Shown piece after piece: positions 25,716 through 34,121 of a stretch of 64,000 bases of DNA. Both the position numbers and the translations under genes were made by a program. Within the stretch, counting starts at the first letter, position 1. Each line of letters begins with the position of its first letter. The stretch lies in NCBI GenBank assembly GCA_000824805.1, contig CCNA01000023.1:116049-180048 (forward strand). The letters run 5' to 3'. A model generated the notes under the pieces. It was given only the letters and a program-made list of their open reading frames with translations. It was not told where the DNA came from and searched no databases. The DNA is from Mesorhizobium sp. SOD10. GTDB taxonomy: Bacteria > Pseudomonadota > Alphaproteobacteria > Rhizobiales > Rhizobiaceae.

Positions 25716-25809
25716 CTAATTATCAACCCGTCAAACATTCAGATTATTGTATCAATATGCGATGGCACCTTTTGCAAGGCAAGGGCAAAGTCGCCGACAA
25801 GGAGCAACA

Positions 25810-25977
25810 ATGAACTTGATTCAACAGCGCACTCCTCTCTCGAACGAGGAGGAATACAAATACGCCAAGCTGGCGATGGAATGGTATGGCTGGGGCTCGC
25901 CCATCGGCCTCGGCATTCTGCTGGTGGCGCTTGCCGCAGCCGCCGTGCTGGTGCGCGTGGCCGTCCACGGACTGTAG
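25810..25977 (+). CDS. Small single-pass membrane protein, function unknown
   Basis: A 55-residue protein with a soluble N-terminus rich in Glu, Lys and Tyr (SNEEEYKYAKLAMEWYGWG) and one strong membrane helix (GLGILLVALAAAAVLVRVAV, about 33-52). AAGGAG ending at 25803 precedes ATG 25810; an in-frame ATG at 25747 lacks a ribosome site. It is transcribed divergently from a MarR gene. I do not recognise it; it could be a small regulatory or stress membrane peptide. Confidence 0.65.
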   Translation: MNLIQQRTPLSNEEEYKYAKLAMEWYGWGSPIGLGILLVALAAAAVLVRVAVHGL

Positions 25978-26058
25978 GCGAGCTCGCAATTCTCCAAAAG
26001 GCGGGCCAGGGCGGCGCCGGTTGCCACTCCAGGCGCCGGCGCCGCCGGCGTTTTGAGA

Positions 26059-27498
26059 TCAGACGGCGATCACCTTGCCGAGATGCTCGCCCAGGCGGCA
26101 GGCGAGCGCGGTGATGGTGGTGGTGGGGTTGCACTGGCCGGAGGTGCAGAACACCGAGGAGCCGCCGACATAGAGATTGTCCATGCCATGCACCTTGCAA
26201 TTGGCGTCGACGACGCTCTTCAGGGCATCGGTGCCCATGCGGGTGCCGCCCATATGGTGGTGGCCCGCCGTCTCCTCATTGGTCGGGTAGTCGCCGCCAT
26301 TGCTGATCCACTCGTCGATGCGGACGCGACCGAGATTCTTCTGCGCCATCGTCGCCCCGAACAACTTCAGTCCCTCCAGCAGGGTTCGGCGTTCGAGCGG
26401 CGACTTCTTCCAGTGCAGTTCGATGCGCGGCACCCCGGCGTGATCGACGTCGGTCTTCGACAGCTCGATCCGGTTCGAGGCGAGCGGCGCCTGCTCCCAG
26501 GCGACATAGAGCTGTGCGGCGCAACGCAGCCTCTGATCCAGCTGGGACGACATCCACTCCGCCATGTTGGGCGCGGTGCAGGCGAGGTCGGCGATCAGCT
26601 TCTTGACATTGGGATAGGGGCTCTCGATCAGGCGGATGCCGAAATTCATTATTTGCAGCCGTTCCATCGCGGCAAGCGTCGGCGAGAAGAAGACTTCGTT
26701 CGAGGCGTCGACCTCGAACTCCGAGTAATTGGCGACAATGGCGTTGCCGCCCTGGAAGGTCGGATGCTCCATCCAGTAGCGGCCGAGCGCCGCCGCGTTC
26801 GGCACCACGCCGCCGTTCGAACGTTCATTCGACCACAACAGCAGCCGCGAGTTCTCCAGCCCGCCGGTGCAGGTGACGAAATAGTCCGCGCTGAAGGTGC
26901 CGGCATCCTGCCCGTTCGACCAGAGCTTCGCGCCGGTGACGCGCTTGCCGTCGCCGGTAAGCTCGGTCGCGTAGGTGTTGAGCACGACAGCGATGTTCCT
27001 GCTCTTGTCGAGCTCGTCGGCGAATTTCTCGCCGAAGCGCACCGCGGGACTCTTGATCAATTGAACCCAGCGGATGTCGTCCGAAACCGGGATATCCGGA
27101 CGGAACGCCGGAAGCTCGAGGATGTCATGGACTTCGCCAAGATAGGGCTCGATGTCGGCGCGGCTGATCGGCCAGCCGGTGTCCGGCGCCCAAGCCTTCG
27201 GCTCGAAATCCTGTTTGTCGAGCACGCGGCACCAGCCGGCCCAATGGTTGGACGAGCCGCCCATGAACCGCAGCCTGGTGATGTCGAGGTCGAAGTAGAA
27301 ATCGCCGACCGTCTTGCCACGGTAGAAATCCTGCGAGTCGTCGCTGAATTCGCGCGAGCCCGCCTCGAGCACGACGACCGGAATGCCGGCGGCGCCGAGC
27401 TTCCTGGCGATCGTCGTGCCGGCGGGACCGGAGCCGAGGATGCAGACCTTGGGTTTGAAGCCGGCCTGATTATAGGCTTCGTAACTGTCGAAGATCAT
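26059..27498 (-). CDS. GMC-family FAD-dependent oxidoreductase
   Basis: A 479-residue flavoenzyme with an FAD-binding dinucleotide fold (VCILGSGPAGTTIARKL, about 18-34), the GGSSNHWAGW region and the C-terminal HHHMGGTRMG and NLYVGGSSVFCTSGQCNPTTT typical of gluconate/fructose dehydrogenase-like GMC proteins. It should oxidise a sugar, polyol or alcohol. It has no signal peptide of its own. The gene before it encodes a 57-residue Tat-signal protein and overlaps by ATGA, which suggests co-export of the folded enzyme. No cytochrome subunit is adjacent, so the electron acceptor is unknown. Confidence 0.9.
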   Translation of the reverse strand: MIFDSYEAYNQAGFKPKVCILGSGPAGTTIARKLGAAGIPVVVLEAGSREFSDDSQDFYRGKTVGDFYFDLDITRLRFMGGSSNHWAGWCRVLDKQDFEPKAWAPDTGWPISRADIEPYLGEVHDILELPAFRPDIPVSDDIRWVQLIKSPAVRFGEKFADELDKSRNIAVVLNTYATELTGDGKRVTGAKLWSNGQDAGTFSADYFVTCTGGLENSRLLLWSNERSNGGVVPNAAALGRYWMEHPTFQGGNAIVANYSEFEVDASNEVFFSPTLAAMERLQIMNFGIRLIESPYPNVKKLIADLACTAPNMAEWMSSQLDQRLRCAAQLYVAWEQAPLASNRIELSKTDVDHAGVPRIELHWKKSPLERRTLLEGLKLFGATMAQKNLGRVRIDEWISNGGDYPTNEETAGHHHMGGTRMGTDALKSVVDANCKVHGMDNLYVGGSSVFCTSGQCNPTTTITALACRLGEHLGKVIAV

Positions 27499-27668
27499 GC
27501 GAGATCGCTCCGCCGCAGGATCCAGCCATTGATCTCGACGATCTCATCAGGATCGATCTCATCAGGATCAGCAGGGGCCGTCCGGACGCGGAATAGCGAC
27601 AGCGCCGGCAACGCGATCAGTGCCTGCACGATCGCGCGGCGCGACATTTTGCTTATGAACCTGCTCAT
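27495..27668 (-). CDS. Tiny Tat-signal partner of the GMC oxidoreductase
   Basis: A 57-residue protein: a Tat-like signal (MSRRAIVQALIALPALSLF, about 8-26) followed by a short acidic stretch and EIVEINGWILRRSDLA. The acidic part contains a perfect five-residue duplication (DPDEI twice), encoded by a 15-bp tandem repeat at 27541-27570. The ending resembles the C-terminal tail of small subunits of sugar dehydrogenases, but the middle of a normal small subunit is missing. It overlaps the oxidoreductase gene by four bases. I infer it serves as the Tat carrier. ATG 27668 is chosen; the frame extends to 27752 without a signal. Confidence 0.7.
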   Translation of the reverse strand: MSRFISKMSRRAIVQALIALPALSLFRVRTAPADPDEIDPDEIVEINGWILRRSDLA

Positions 27669-27834
27669 GACACGCCTCTCGATAGGATCCACGCATGCCG
27701 TTCCTGAACGGCACACATGCCGCCGAGAAAGCCAGTTCCGTGCCAAACCCAAGTGAAAACGGCGTTACACCGGCAAGTTCAGCGCGGTTGAATACGGACA
27801 TGGTTAGGGCTTTCCTAACGCCCGCGGCGAGGCT

Positions 27835-28599
27835 TCATGCCGCCTCAGGAAGCTCGCGGCCGAGGATCGAAAGATTGCGGCCGCGGTTCTTGGCCTCGTA
27901 AAGCCTGCGATCGGCGGCACGCATCAAATCGGAAACCGTCGCGCTCTCGCCGCAGCTTATGCCGCCGATCGAGACGGTGAGCGGCACGGTGCGCTCGTCG
28001 ACGGGGCGAAAACGGATAAGCTCGACCTCGCGGCGGATGCGTTCGGCGACATGCTTGGCTTCCGGTTCGCTGGCGCCGACCAGGAAGACCGCGAATTCCT
28101 CGCCGCCGATGCGGCCCAGAATGTCAACGCTGCGGACCCCGCGCTCGATGGCGCCGGCGATCAGGAGCAGCGCTTCGTCTCCCGTCAAATGACCGTAGCT
28201 GTCGTTGATCCTCTTGAAGTGATCGGCGTCGATGATGAGCAGCGCGCCGCGATCGCTCTTGCGCCGCGACCCGTCGAGCGCGGCAAAAAAGCTTTCGCGG
28301 TTGAGCATGCCGGTCATGTCGTCGCGGCTCGCCTTTTCCGACAGGCGCCGGTGCGCCGCCGCGAGCTGCGCGTGGGCCCGGGCAAGCTCGCGATGGGCAT
28401 TCTGCAACCGGTCGCTCTGCCAGAAGCTGCCCGCGCTGGCGGCCCAGGCGAGCATGAGCGGGCAGACCGTCGACGCCAGCCAGACGGTACGGCTCATCGG
28501 AAAGCCCATTGCCGGAACCACAATCAACGTCAACGACAGCGAGACGGCGACCGAGGCGAATGCCACGGCGGCGGCCTTCAGAAATATGCGACTCATCAT
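27835..28599 (-). CDS. Membrane diguanylate cyclase (GGDEF)
   Basis: A 254-residue enzyme making cyclic di-GMP. Two membrane helices (about 5-28 and 38-58) and a short coiled coil (about 62-88) precede the GGDEF domain. The active-site motif is GGEEF (165-169), and the inhibitory site RSVD lies five residues before it, so feedback inhibition is expected. No EAL domain is present. GGGAGC precedes tandem ATGs at 28599 and 28596. There is no dedicated sensory domain beyond the short membrane part, and no operon partner. Confidence 0.93.
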   Translation of the reverse strand: MMSRIFLKAAAVAFASVAVSLSLTLIVVPAMGFPMSRTVWLASTVCPLMLAWAASAGSFWQSDRLQNAHRELARAHAQLAAAHRRLSEKASRDDMTGMLNRESFFAALDGSRRKSDRGALLIIDADHFKRINDSYGHLTGDEALLLIAGAIERGVRSVDILGRIGGEEFAVFLVGASEPEAKHVAERIRREVELIRFRPVDERTVPLTVSIGGISCGESATVSDLMRAADRRLYEAKNRGRNLSILGRELPEAA

Positions 28600-28746
28600 T
28601 TGCTCCCAACGGAGAGCTTCTGTGCCAGCAAGCGTTAAAGGCGACCTTTCCGAGACTTTTAAAATTTGAAGCGAGACGCCATTTTCACCCTTCGTGACGC
28701 GCATAAGTTGTGGATAAAATCAGCCCAGGCGTGCCATAAGAAATCC

Positions 28747-29454
28747 ATGACAACGACACCCGATCCCGCCCGCTTCGCCCATGTCACGGACTGGGTGTTC
28801 GACCTGGACAACACGCTCTATCCGCATCACTCGAACCTGTTCGCGCAGATCGACGTGAAGATGACCGCCTATGTCGGCGAGCTGCTGACGCTTTCGCGCG
28901 ACGAGGCGCGCAAGCTGCAGAAGGAGCTCTACCTGGAATACGGCACGACGCTGAACGGGCTGATGAAGCGGCACGGCATCAATCCCGACGATTTCCTCGA
29001 GAAGGTGCACGACATCGACTATTCGCGTCTAGTGCCGGATCCGGTGCTGGGCGCGGCGATCCGCCAGCTTCCCGGGCGCAAATTCATCTTCACCAATGGT
29101 GACCGCAGGCATGCCGAGCGCACCGCGCGCCAGCTCGGCATATTGGAACATTTCGACGACATCTTCGACATCGTCGCGGCAGGGCTGAACCCCAAGCCGG
29201 AGCGCCAGACCTATGAGCGTTTTGCCGAATTGCACGCCGTGACCGGACACAATGCGGTGATGTTCGAGGATCTGGCGCGCAATCTGGCCGTGCCGAAAAC
29301 GCTCGGCATGACGACCGTGCTGGTGGTGCCGCGCAATTTCGAGCCGACCTTCTCGGAGATCTGGGAACGCGACCCGGCAAACGAGGATGACGTCGATTTC
29401 GTCACCGACGATCTCGCCGGCTTCCTGACCGCGATCGTCGACGTGGCGGCCTGA
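28747..29454 (+). CDS. HAD-family pyrimidine 5'-nucleotidase-like phosphatase
   Basis: A 235-residue haloacid-dehalogenase phosphatase. The nucleophile motif is FDLDNTLYP (about 18-26), motif II is FTNGD, and the C-terminal acidic motif is MFEDLARNL. The DLDNTLYP form is typical of the SDT1/YjjG-like pyrimidine 5'-nucleotidase group. ATG 28747 is chosen; the frame runs upstream to 28666 without support. A gene of this type lies near argB and dapD in many rhizobia. Confidence 0.9.
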   Translation: MTTTPDPARFAHVTDWVFDLDNTLYPHHSNLFAQIDVKMTAYVGELLTLSRDEARKLQKELYLEYGTTLNGLMKRHGINPDDFLEKVHDIDYSRLVPDPVLGAAIRQLPGRKFIFTNGDRRHAERTARQLGILEHFDDIFDIVAAGLNPKPERQTYERFAELHAVTGHNAVMFEDLARNLAVPKTLGMTTVLVVPRNFEPTFSEIWERDPANEDDVDFVTDDLAGFLTAIVDVAA

Positions 29455-29501
29455 CCAACTCCAGATTGAGGCGGGCCGTCGCCGAAGGCGTGGCAATCGC
29501 C

Positions 29502-30341
29502 CTAAAGTTTGTAGAAGCGGCGGATGATGTCCCAGGCCTCGTCGGCGGTTTCGACGAAATCGATGATGTCCTGATCCCCGGGCGAGATCGTGCCCTGCTC
29601 GGCAAGGAAATCGAGATCGATCGCCCTTTGCCAGAACGCCTTGCCGAACAGGATGACCGGCACGCGCTCCATGCGTCCCGTCTGGATGAGCGTCAGCGTC
29701 TCGAAGAACTCGTCCATCGTGCCGAAGCCGCCCGGGAACACGGCGACCGCCTTGGCGCGCATCACGAAATGCATCTTGCGGATGGCGAAGTAGTGGAAGT
29801 TGAAACAGAGCTCCGGCGTGACATAGGCGTTGGGCGCTTGCTCGTGCGGGAGCACGATGTTCAGGCCGATCGACGGCGCGCCGACATCGTCGGCGCCGCG
29901 GTTGCCGGCCTCCATGACGCCCGGTCCGCCGCCGGTGACGACGACATATTCCCGATAATAGGACGTGGCCGACTGCCGCGAGCACAGACGGGCGAATTTG
30001 CGCGCCTCCTCGTAATATTTGCTGTTCGCCTCGAGGTTCTTCTTCTGCGTCTCGTTCTTGGCCGCCCAGGCTTCGCCGCCCGGTTCCGGCAGCCGGGCGC
30101 CGCCGAACAGGATGACGGTCGAGCGGATGCCGCGTTCGGCCAGGATCATCTCCGGCTTAAGCAGCTCGAGCTGCAGCCGCACGGCGCGCAATTCGCGCCG
30201 CGTCATGAATTCAGGGTCGTTCCAGGCCAGCCGGTAGGTTTCGGCACGTGTCTGCGGGGTATCCGGCACGCTTTTCGAGCGCTCCAGGTCCTCGTCCGAA
30301 TGCGGCAGCGGCGTCCACCCTGCCTTTTCCATGGGAGTCAT
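29502..30341 (-). CDS. LOG-family protein (nucleotide 5'-monophosphate ribohydrolase-like)
   Basis: A 279-residue Rossmann-fold protein of the LOG/TIGR00730 type. The motifs GGGPGVMEAGNRGA and PGGFGTMDE define the family, which releases cytokinin bases from riboside monophosphates or acts on purine nucleotides. An N-terminal extension of about 75 residues precedes the core, as in the longer alphaproteobacterial group. Old annotations as lysine decarboxylase are wrong for this family. I chose ATG 30341; GTG 30350 is also possible. A role in plant-active cytokinins is conceivable but not shown. Confidence 0.88.
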   Translation of the reverse strand: MTPMEKAGWTPLPHSDEDLERSKSVPDTPQTRAETYRLAWNDPEFMTRRELRAVRLQLELLKPEMILAERGIRSTVILFGGARLPEPGGEAWAAKNETQKKNLEANSKYYEEARKFARLCSRQSATSYYREYVVVTGGGPGVMEAGNRGADDVGAPSIGLNIVLPHEQAPNAYVTPELCFNFHYFAIRKMHFVMRAKAVAVFPGGFGTMDEFFETLTLIQTGRMERVPVILFGKAFWQRAIDLDFLAEQGTISPGDQDIIDFVETADEAWDIIRRFYKL

Positions 30342-30394
30342 CGAATCCACCCGTCCAATTCCTTCACTTGCGCCGTCCCGTGACGCTGCCGCGA

Positions 30395-30463
30395 TTGACC
30401 CCCATTCAGCCTTAACATAGGGTCCGCGCGACTTTTAAACAGGTTAAGGCTGAGCGCCTTAAC
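30395..30463 (+). promoter_or_regulatory. dapD promoter with three copies of a GCCTTAAC motif
   Basis: TTGACC (30395-30400) and TAGGGT (30418-30423) are 17 bp apart and form a likely promoter. CAGCCTTAAC (30407-30416) lies inside its spacer, its exact inverse GTTAAGGCTG is at 30443-30452, and a third copy GCCTTAAC is at 30456-30463. The last two form an 8-bp hairpin with a 5-nt loop, 22 nt before the ATG. The motifs could be a repressor operator, a leader hairpin, or both. Confidence 0.55.
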
Positions 30464-30485
30464 AGCTTGGTAATGGAGCGAAATC

Positions 30486-31340
30486 ATGTCGAAGCCCGAT
30501 CTGGCGAGCCTCGAAAAGATCATCGAAAAGGCCTTCGAGGAGCGCGACACGATTTCGACCGCAACGCGCGGCGAGACGCGCGAGGCCATCCAGTCGGCAC
30601 TCGACCTGCTCGATCGCGGCGTCGCCCGCGTCGCCGAGCGGCAGGATGACGGCAAGTGGCGCGTCAACCAGTGGCTGAAGAAGGCGGTGCTGCTCTCCTT
30701 CCGGCTGAATCCGATGGAGATCATCAAGGGCGGCCCGGGCCAGGCGGTGTGGTGGGACAAGGTGCCGTCCAAGTTCGACGGCTGGAGCGCCGTCGACTTC
30801 GAAAAGGCCGGCTTCCGCGCCGTGCCGTCCTCGATTGTGCGCCGCTCGGCCTATGTCGCGCCAGGCGCCGTGCTGATGCCGTCCTTCGTCAATGTCGGCG
30901 CCTATGTCGATTCGGGCACCATGGTCGACACCTGGGCCTCGGTCGGCTCCTGCGCCCAGATCGGCAAGAACGTGCACCTTTCCGGCGGCGTCGGCATCGG
31001 CGGCGTACTGGAGCCGATGCAGGCCGGTCCGACCATCATCGAGGACAATTGCTTCATTGGCGCGCGCTCGGAAGTGGTCGAGGGCTGTATCGTGCGCGAA
31101 GGCTCCGTGCTCGGCATGGGCGTGTTCATCGGCCAGTCGACCAAGATCGTCGATCGCGCCACCGGCGAGGTTTTTTACGGAGAGGTGCCGGCGAATTCGG
31201 TCGTCGTCGCCGGATCGCTGCCGGGCAAGCCGCTGCCCAATGGCGAACCGGGTCCGAGCCTCTACTGCGCCGTGATCGTCAAGCGCGTCGACGCCAAGAC
31301 CCGCTCCAAGACCTCGATCAACGAATTGCTGCGCGATTGA
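30486..31340 (+). CDS. dapD: Tetrahydrodipicolinate N-succinyltransferase
   Basis: A 284-residue left-handed beta-helix enzyme transferring succinyl from succinyl-CoA to tetrahydrodipicolinate in lysine and meso-diaminopimelate synthesis. The N-terminal helical domain (about 1-100) is followed by hexapeptide coils (VGAYVDSGTMVDTWASVGSC, then GGVLEPMQAGPTIIEDNCFIGARSEVVEG) and the C-terminal extension. GGAGCG precedes ATG 30486. dapE, for the next deacylation step, lies at 34122-35321. A strong terminator follows. Confidence 0.97.
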   Translation: MSKPDLASLEKIIEKAFEERDTISTATRGETREAIQSALDLLDRGVARVAERQDDGKWRVNQWLKKAVLLSFRLNPMEIIKGGPGQAVWWDKVPSKFDGWSAVDFEKAGFRAVPSSIVRRSAYVAPGAVLMPSFVNVGAYVDSGTMVDTWASVGSCAQIGKNVHLSGGVGIGGVLEPMQAGPTIIEDNCFIGARSEVVEGCIVREGSVLGMGVFIGQSTKIVDRATGEVFYGEVPANSVVVAGSLPGKPLPNGEPGPSLYCAVIVKRVDAKTRSKTSINELLRD

Positions 31341-31345
31341 TCCTG

Positions 31346-31396
31346 CCTAAAGCGCGTCGCGATCTTTCAGATTCGCTCCCTGCGCTTTAGGTTTTT
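31346..31396 (+). terminator. Terminator after dapD
   Basis: CCTAAAGCGC (31346-31355) and GCGCTTTAGG (31382-31391) form a perfect 10-bp stem with a 26-nt loop, followed by five T residues. The stem-loop resembles a dispersed rhizobial palindrome reused as a terminator. Confidence 0.8.
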
Positions 31397-31405
31397 GATC
31401 TTGCG

Positions 31406-31448
31406 CATGTCTTTGCCCCGAAACCGGTTCCCACTTTCGGGAGACATG
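31406..31448. repeat. Short palindromic repeat, 'AAACCGGTTCCCACTTT' family, copy 1
   Basis: CATGTCT (31406-31412) and AGACATG (31442-31448) are the arms around CCCGAAACCGGTTCCCACTT. The core recurs at 36762-36810. The GGGAG in its right arm (31439-31443) is the apparent ribosome site of the DUF805 gene. Confidence 0.8.
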
Positions 31449-31450
31449 CT

Positions 31451-31840
31451 TTGACGGAGCGGACGCGATTGTCGGAAAGATCGCAATTCCTCTGGGTGTT
31501 CTTCAGCCTTTCGGGGCGGCTGAGCCCGGTCGCCTATGCGCTGGCCGGGGTCTTGCTGGTGCTTGTCCAGTTTTTCCCCTTCTACCAGTTTGCGCGGGTT
31601 GAACTGAACACCGCGGCCAGCCAGAACTGGGCCATGATCTGCTGGGGGGTGCTGCTGATCTCGGCCTGGGCCACCTTCGCGGTGACGGCAAAACGCTTCC
31701 ATGACTTCGGCAAGCCAACCTATTTTGCGCTGATTTCGCTAATCATCGGGCCCATCCTGCTCATCATCCTCTCCTGTTTCCGCAGCGATCCCGGACCGAA
31801 CCGCTACGGCAGGCGAACGAACGCGCCGGGCGATAGCTGA
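31451..31840 (+). CDS. DUF805 membrane protein
   Basis: A 129-residue protein of the DUF805 family. Three membrane segments fall at about 13-45, 60-80 and 92-113, with the family signature AKRFHDFGKPTYFALI and an ending near DPGPNRYG. DUF805 proteins are small inner-membrane proteins of unknown function. The start is TTG 31451; GGGAG 7 nt upstream belongs to the adjoining repeat. An ATG at 31446 is out of frame and stops after two codons. It is followed within 8 bp by another membrane protein gene. Confidence 0.8.
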   Translation: MTERTRLSERSQFLWVFFSLSGRLSPVAYALAGVLLVLVQFFPFYQFARVELNTAASQNWAMICWGVLLISAWATFAVTAKRFHDFGKPTYFALISLIIGPILLIILSCFRSDPGPNRYGRRTNAPGDS

Positions 31841-31847
31841 GACCGCC

Positions 31848-32549
31848 ATGCGCTACCGCACGCTCGATCCGGCGCGGATCATCGAGACGGCCCAAAGGCT
31901 GGAGGAGCGTATCGCCGAACGCTTTCCGGAAAGGGGCCTGCGCGCCATTGCCGGCGAACTGGTGTCGCTGTCGCGAGATCTCGCCAAGGCCGCCAAGGAA
32001 CTGGAGGCGCCGATCTGGTGGCTGCGCGGCGTCATCGTCGCGGCCTTCATCGCCGGCGTGGCGATGTTCCTGTTCGTCGGCACCATCCTGCCGCTCGACC
32101 GCATTTCGGGCGCCGACGATGCCGTGCAGTCGGTGCAAGGCATCGAGGCGACGATCAATACGGTCATCCTGGCGGTGCTTGGGCTATTGACGCTGATCCG
32201 CACCGAGGAGCGGATCAAGCGCAAGCAGGTTTTCCGGAAGCTGCACGGGCTGCGCTCGCTGATCCATGTCATCGACATGCATCAATTGACCAAGGATCCG
32301 GCGGCCTTGTCGGCCGACTTCAAGCCGACCTCGCACTCGCCCGCCCGCATCACCAATGCCGCCGACCTCGCCCGCTATCTCGACTATTGCTCGGAAATGC
32401 TGTCGATCACCGGCAAGATCGCGGCGCTGTTCGCGCAGTCGGTCAATGACGACGTCGTCGTCAATGCCGTCAACGACATCGAGAACCTGAGCTCCAACCT
32501 GTCGCGCAAGATCTGGCAGAAGATCACGCTGATCCAGGACCGCCGATAG
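31848..32549 (+). CDS. Two-helix membrane protein of unknown function
   Basis: A 233-residue protein with a charged helical N-terminus (about 1-55), two membrane helices (about 57-82 and 103-121) and a C-terminal cytoplasmic helical domain (about 122-233) containing HGLRSLIHVIDMHQLTKDP and YLDYCSEMLSITGKIAALFAQS. I do not recognise the family with certainty. The cysteine and histidine residues form no metal motif. It follows DUF805 by 7 bp, so the two are probably co-transcribed. Confidence 0.7.
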   Translation: MRYRTLDPARIIETAQRLEERIAERFPERGLRAIAGELVSLSRDLAKAAKELEAPIWWLRGVIVAAFIAGVAMFLFVGTILPLDRISGADDAVQSVQGIEATINTVILAVLGLLTLIRTEERIKRKQVFRKLHGLRSLIHVIDMHQLTKDPAALSADFKPTSHSPARITNAADLARYLDYCSEMLSITGKIAALFAQSVNDDVVVNAVNDIENLSSNLSRKIWQKITLIQDRR

Positions 32550-32611
32550 CTCCACGACACAAGGACTTTGAAAGGTTGCCGTTGTCTTGGTGCAAGGTTT
32601 TCCGTCCATTA

Positions 32612-32880
32612 TCTGTGAAATCAGCGCAAACGCCGGGGATTGGCTGAAGCCGCCCCCCCAACCTCGTCATTCTATGGCGGAGCGAGGAGCGAAGCGACGC
32701 GGCGCAGACCAGAATCCATGCCGTGACTTGGAAGCGTTGCCGCGGTGCGGAATTCTGCTCCGCAGCGCCTTCGATCAAGGTAACGGCATGGATTCTAGGG
32801 TCTGCGCCACGGAGCTTCGCTCCTGCTCCGCCCTAGAATGACGATCGCGATGGGCGTTTCGGCTAATCTCCAAGGCATGC
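32612..32880. repeat. Nested palindromic dispersed repeat, copy B (nearly complete)
   Basis: Starts with GTGAAATCAGCGCAAACGCC and GGGGATTGGC and ends with CGGCTAATCTCCAAGGCATG. Mirrored blocks are the left TCGTCATTCTATGGCGGAGC against the right GCTCCGCCCTAGAATGACG, and CCATGCCGTGACTT against GGTAACGGCATGG, around GCGGAATTCTGCTCCGC. The whole can fold as one long branched hairpin. It fills most of the 360-bp gap before the convergent ketopantoate reductase-like gene; no gene is seen there. Confidence 0.85.
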
Positions 32881-32909
32881 CGCCCGCCAACGCAAACAGG
32901 GCTGACCGG

Positions 32910-33947
32910 TCAAGACTTCCGTGCCAGGGAACTGATAATCTCATCCGGCATCAGCCCCGGCGGACCGCGCTTTTCCGCTTCCGCCTGACGCACCAGCGCG
33001 GCGACGCGTTCGTTGGCCGGCGTCGGAGTGCCGGTTTGCCTGGCCAGGCGAATGACGGCGCCCTGCAATTCGTCGATCTCAGTCGGGCGGCCGCGTTTCA
33101 GATCGTCCCACATCGACGAGCGCGCCCGAGGGTCGATCGCCAGCATGCGGCGGGCCAGGAGCCCGAACAGCCAGTCAGGCAGCCGCAGCACTTTCGGCAG
33201 CAGCGCCGGCGGCAGGCCAATGATGCGCGCCGGCGCGATGCCGGCGGCTCGCATCGCGGCGAGCGCCTCATCGATCTCAGCGGCGAGGATGACGCGCCAG
33301 CTTCGATCAGCCAATTGCCTTGCCAGCGGCAGGCCGGAGAGCGCCACCAGCGCATTGTTGAGGTTCATCAGCAATTTGCCCCACTGCACCGCCTTCATGT
33401 CGGCGCGCGCTTCGACGGCAAGCCCATCGACATCGAGCAGATCGACGAGACCATCGACGCCGGTATCGATCATCACCTCGCCCTCGCTGGCGCGATGCGC
33501 ACGCAGCGGCGCCTCGCCATCGGGCGAGAGGACGACATTGAACATCACCATGCCGGCCAGCACTCGCCGTCCCGGCAGCGCGGCGCGCAGCCTGTCGGCA
33601 TTGTCGACGCCGTTCTGCAGGCTGACCACCACGGCATCCGGGCGCCCGTGGGCGTCGATCAGCCTGGCCATCTCCCCGGTCGCGCCGCTCTTCACCGTCA
33701 CCAGGATGACATCCGCGCCACACAGTGCCGCCGCCGGGTCGTCGCTGGCAGAGATCGCCTGCGGCTCGATGCGGTGATCGCGACCGTCGAGATCGCTGAC
33801 ACGAAACCCGCTTTCGCGCATGGCCTCGACGATGCGGCCGCGGCCGAGGAAAGCCACTTCGCGCCCGGCGAGCGCCAGGCAACCGCCGACATAGCAGCCG
33901 ATGCTGCCGGCGCCGGCTATCGCGATGGTCCTTGCTTCACTGGCCAT
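32910..33947 (-). CDS. 2-dehydropantoate 2-reductase-like protein
   Basis: A 345-residue NADP-dependent reductase of the ApbA/PanE family, which reduces ketopantoate to pantoate in coenzyme A synthesis. The dinucleotide motif GAGSIGCYVGG lies at about 11-21, followed by VILVTVKSGATGEMA, SLQNGVDN and, in the second domain, KAVQWGKLLMNLNNALVAL. ATG 33947 gives a natural N-terminus before the fold; the frame extends to 34064 without support. No panB or panC is adjacent, and several paralogues with other substrates exist in rhizobia, so I leave the symbol blank. Confidence 0.88.
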   Translation of the reverse strand: MASEARTIAIAGAGSIGCYVGGCLALAGREVAFLGRGRIVEAMRESGFRVSDLDGRDHRIEPQAISASDDPAAALCGADVILVTVKSGATGEMARLIDAHGRPDAVVVSLQNGVDNADRLRAALPGRRVLAGMVMFNVVLSPDGEAPLRAHRASEGEVMIDTGVDGLVDLLDVDGLAVEARADMKAVQWGKLLMNLNNALVALSGLPLARQLADRSWRVILAAEIDEALAAMRAAGIAPARIIGLPPALLPKVLRLPDWLFGLLARRMLAIDPRARSSMWDDLKRGRPTEIDELQGAVIRLARQTGTPTPANERVAALVRQAEAEKRGPPGLMPDEIISSLARKS

Positions 33948-34121
33948 GTATTCGTCCTCGCCTGGTCCGCGACTTGCCATGATGCATGCCGTTCTCCCGG
34001 AACCGCCGCACACTTCTGGGCGACATGCATTTATACGCGATGAGAACCATATTGTCGGCGGCATGTCCGGCGATCATCAGCCATCGTGACACGACAAACG
34101 CTTTCGACTATCGCTTTGCCC

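Noticed and set aside
30407..30463. CtrA binding site in front of dapD
   Set aside because: TTAA motifs are present, but no pair has the TTAA-7 nt-TTAA spacing of the CtrA consensus.
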